Part shown: piece by piece, positions 5,452 through 6,899 of the stretch
How the letters are laid out: each line of letters opens with the position of its first letter
Position numbering within the stretch: position 1 is the first letter of the stretch
Assembly (NCBI GenBank): GCA_002409455.1
Contig: DHNI01000074.1
Span: 6,455-13,353, forward strand
Source of the DNA: Firmicutes bacterium UBA5420
GTDB taxonomy: Bacteria; Bacillota; Limnochordia; Darwinibacteriales; Darwinibacteriaceae
Length of the DNA stretch: 6,899 bases
Reading direction: 5' to 3'
Position numbers and translations under genes: made by a program
Notes under the pieces: generated by a model
Database searches by the model: none
What the model saw: the letters and a program-made list of their open reading frames with translations, nothing else
Told to the model about the DNA's origin: nothing

Positions 5452-5489
5452 GGAGAGATCCCCTGCGGCGTCTCTCCTTTATTCTTTTA
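5452..5489 (+). terminator. Rho-independent terminator after the DUF1538/PII/microprotein operon
   Basis: GGAGAGA (5452-5458) pairs perfectly with TCTCTCC (5471-5477) around a 12-base GC-rich loop. A T-rich tail, TTTATTCTTTT, follows. It stands between the microprotein gene and the ABC permease gene, closing the upstream operon or acting as a partial terminator/attenuator for the genes beyond. Confidence 0.75.
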
Positions 5490-5504
5490 ATAAGGAGAAA
5501 CACT

Positions 5505-6542
5505 ATGGGAGAAAAACTACGCCGTATTCGGGCATTTGTGCAGAAAGACTTGTATGAGTCTGTAAAAAATAGATCCATACTGATTGCCGTAGCCCTTCCG
5601 GTTGTGGCATCACTCTTGTTTGGCCTTCTAGATACTGTTCAGACTCCAAAGAATTTCTCAATCGCTATTTATGAAGAAACAGGAAGCGACTTTACGCAAT
5701 TTGTGGCGAATACTGCACTCAACTTTGATCTAGAAGCGGCTCCAAGTGTTGAGCGCGGCCAAGAACTCGTAAAACACGGTGAGATTCACGGGTTTATTCA
5801 AGTAAAGGATGAAGATGAGTTCCTGGTATTCTTGGATAGTGGACGTCCCGTATATTTCTTCGCGCTTAGTGAGAGTATTACACAGCTCGTTGAGGTTTAT
5901 TTAGGCATACCAATTCGCTACGATCTAGAGATCATCGCGGTGGGTGACACTACTGTGAGCCGTTCGGTGCTCCCGGTGTGGATTACCGTGACCATGAGCA
6001 TGATCGGTGTGATGGTTGTTTCGGGGATGCTAGCAGAGGAAAAGGATACAAAGACAATCGAAGCCATTGGGGTTTCGCCAGCTGGTTACAGCGAGTTTCT
6101 TCTTGGTAAGGGCTTATTTGGGGTACTGCTCAGCTCTGGAACGGTTGTGATCATGATAGCTCTCAACCGCGTCCAAGACCTAGGGTTTTCAAGCTGGATA
6201 GCCCTTAGCGCCCTTACTTTGCTGGGAGCAGCTTCCTTTACATCCATTGGACTACTAATCGGAGTCTTGGCCAGTGGTCAATCTACCGCTCGATCGGTGG
6301 CAACCATAACGTATTTTCCCTTGCTCTTTCCTACTTTGGTCTCTGATCTTTCGTCTTTCACTCGTATACTGGCCAGTCTCTTCCCAACCTTCCATTTGTT
6401 TGCCGGGTTAGAATCTGTTCTCCTGCATAACCAAGGAGTGGGAGGGGTTGGGGCCAAGCTCGTGGCTCTTTTGTTCTTCTCCATGTTTCTAATGGGAGCA
6501 ACGTTTTTTGCCTATCGAAGGATGGTGAATTCATATGATTAA
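5505..6542 (+). CDS. ABC-2 type transporter permease
   Basis: A 345-residue inner-membrane protein of the ABC-2 permease class (NatB/DrrB-like exporters). A short cytosolic N-terminus with FVQKDLYESVKNRS (11-24) leads into the first membrane span, about 25-42. An extracytoplasmic domain follows, about 43-155, then a C-terminal block of about five spans between 156 and 337. The segment AEEKDTKTIEAIGVSPAGYS (177-196) followed by EFLLGKG matches the 'E...KT.E.L..SP.....F..GK' region that faces the ATPase in this class. The start at ATG 5505 is set by AAGGAG (5492-5497) with a 7-base spacer; an upstream in-frame ATG at 5424 would put the terminator hairpin into the coding region. The final codons overlap the next gene by 8 bases. 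No ATP-binding subunit is seen upstream; it may lie beyond the right edge. The substrate is unknown. Confidence 0.85.
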   Translation: MGEKLRRIRAFVQKDLYESVKNRSILIAVALPVVASLLFGLLDTVQTPKNFSIAIYEETGSDFTQFVANTALNFDLEAAPSVERGQELVKHGEIHGFIQVKDEDEFLVFLDSGRPVYFFALSESITQLVEVYLGIPIRYDLEIIAVGDTTVSRSVLPVWITVTMSMIGVMVVSGMLAEEKDTKTIEAIGVSPAGYSEFLLGKGLFGVLLSSGTVVIMIALNRVQDLGFSSWIALSALTLLGAASFTSIGLLIGVLASGQSTARSVATITYFPLLFPTLVSDLSSFTRILASLFPTFHLFAGLESVLLHNQGVGGVGAKLVALLFFSMFLMGATFFAYRRMVNSYD

Positions 6543-6899
6543 GAAGGTTCTTGTATTGCTAGCCTGCTTGTGCATTCTAGTGCATGGTGTTGCCTATGGC
6601 GAGACCTCCACAAGTGAATTGCAGGCCTTTGTTGGTCAGGTCTATCAAGAATATGCAGGGCAGGCTTTTGATGCCGTCTATGCAGCTATGTATCCAAGTA
6701 TCCAGGAAAGTGTGTCAGAAGAGGATTATGTAGAGTTCCAGCGACATCATTTTGAACGACTTCGTCTGGAGTTGAAAGAGATTGAGGTGGGTGAGGTAAA
6801 TGAAAACCCTGAGCTTCCCCGTACTCTTCGGCAATTATTACCCCCAAACCAAGTTCTGCACGTATACGGTGTTGAGATAAGCTACAGGGCCCACTTTGT
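6535..6899 (+). CDS. Secreted or exported protein of unknown function (3' end outside window)
   Basis: The frame runs from ATG 6535 to the window edge without a stop (121 codons). The N-terminus is a classical signal peptide: positive MIKK, a hydrophobic core VLVLLACLCILV (5-16), and an AYG-E signal peptidase I-type site after residue 22. A Cys at 11 in LLAC resembles a lipobox, but the preceding hydrophobic stretch is too short, so a lipoprotein is less likely. The visible mature part (QAFVGQVYQEYAGQAFDAVY and onward) is polar and acidic, mostly helical in appearance, with a beta-like stretch near VLHVYGVEISYRAHF. No family is recognised. The 8-base overlap with the permease stop and AAGGATGG (6518-6525) upstream suggest coupled translation, so the protein may be an extracytoplasmic partner of that transporter. 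Confidence 0.75.
   Translation, partial: MIKKVLVLLACLCILVHGVAYGETSTSELQAFVGQVYQEYAGQAFDAVYAAMYPSIQESVSEEDYVEFQRHHFERLRLELKEIEVGEVNENPELPRTLRQLLPPNQVLHVYGVEISYRAHF

Noticed and set aside
5401..5504. Known riboswitch (glycine, SAM, TPP, cobalamin, fluoride, preQ1, c-di-GMP) before the permease gene
   Set aside because: None of the conserved core sequences of these classes was found; only simple hairpins are visible.
1..6899. CRISPR array, insertion sequence, phage or plasmid functions, tRNA or rRNA genes
   Set aside because: No regularly spaced repeats, transposase or integrase motifs, terminal inverted repeats or recognisable RNA genes were seen.

Overview
The window looks like chromosomal DNA of a Gram-positive anaerobe of the Bacillota, most like the Clostridia/Peptococcaceae (Desulfitobacterium or Desulfosporosinus relatives). 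This is inferred from strong AGGAGG-type ribosome binding sites, several TTG starts, a sigma-A-like extended -10 promoter, a DUF1538 transporter gene next to a PII-like gene, and general protein style; it is not proven. All recognisable genes lie on the + strand. There is no sign of an insertion sequence, phage, CRISPR array, rRNA or tRNA.

Region 1 (1-2927) is a housekeeping cluster. It holds the C-terminal end of an NTF2/SnoaL-like protein, then dcd (dCTP deaminase), then a gene overlapping dcd that fuses a divergent Ham1/RdgB-type NTP pyrophosphatase to a GNAT acetyltransferase, then a shortened, divergent gpsA-like NAD(P)-dependent glycerol-3-phosphate dehydrogenase. The dcd/Ham1 overlap suggests joint control of nucleotide-pool cleaning. 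Strong ribosome binding sites in this region sit in front of non-standard start codons (ACG at 758; CTG at 2940) and also at the Ham1/GNAT fusion junction.

Region 2 (about 2928-5489) begins with a doubtful small ORF, followed by a good promoter (3075-3103) that overlaps a dyad which could be an operator. The operon behind it is compact: a 499-residue DUF1538 membrane protein made of two homologous halves, an overlapping gene for a protein of two fused PII-like domains, and a 23-residue single-span membrane microprotein with an excellent ribosome binding site. A rho-independent terminator follows. The natural reading is a membrane transporter, probably for ions, under PII-type control with a microprotein accessory. 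This is the most interesting system in the window.

Region 3 (5401-6899) starts with a hairpin-rich leader containing that terminator, which could also act as an attenuator. It continues with an ABC-2 type permease and an overlapping gene for a secreted protein that runs off the right edge. No ATPase partner for the permease is visible.
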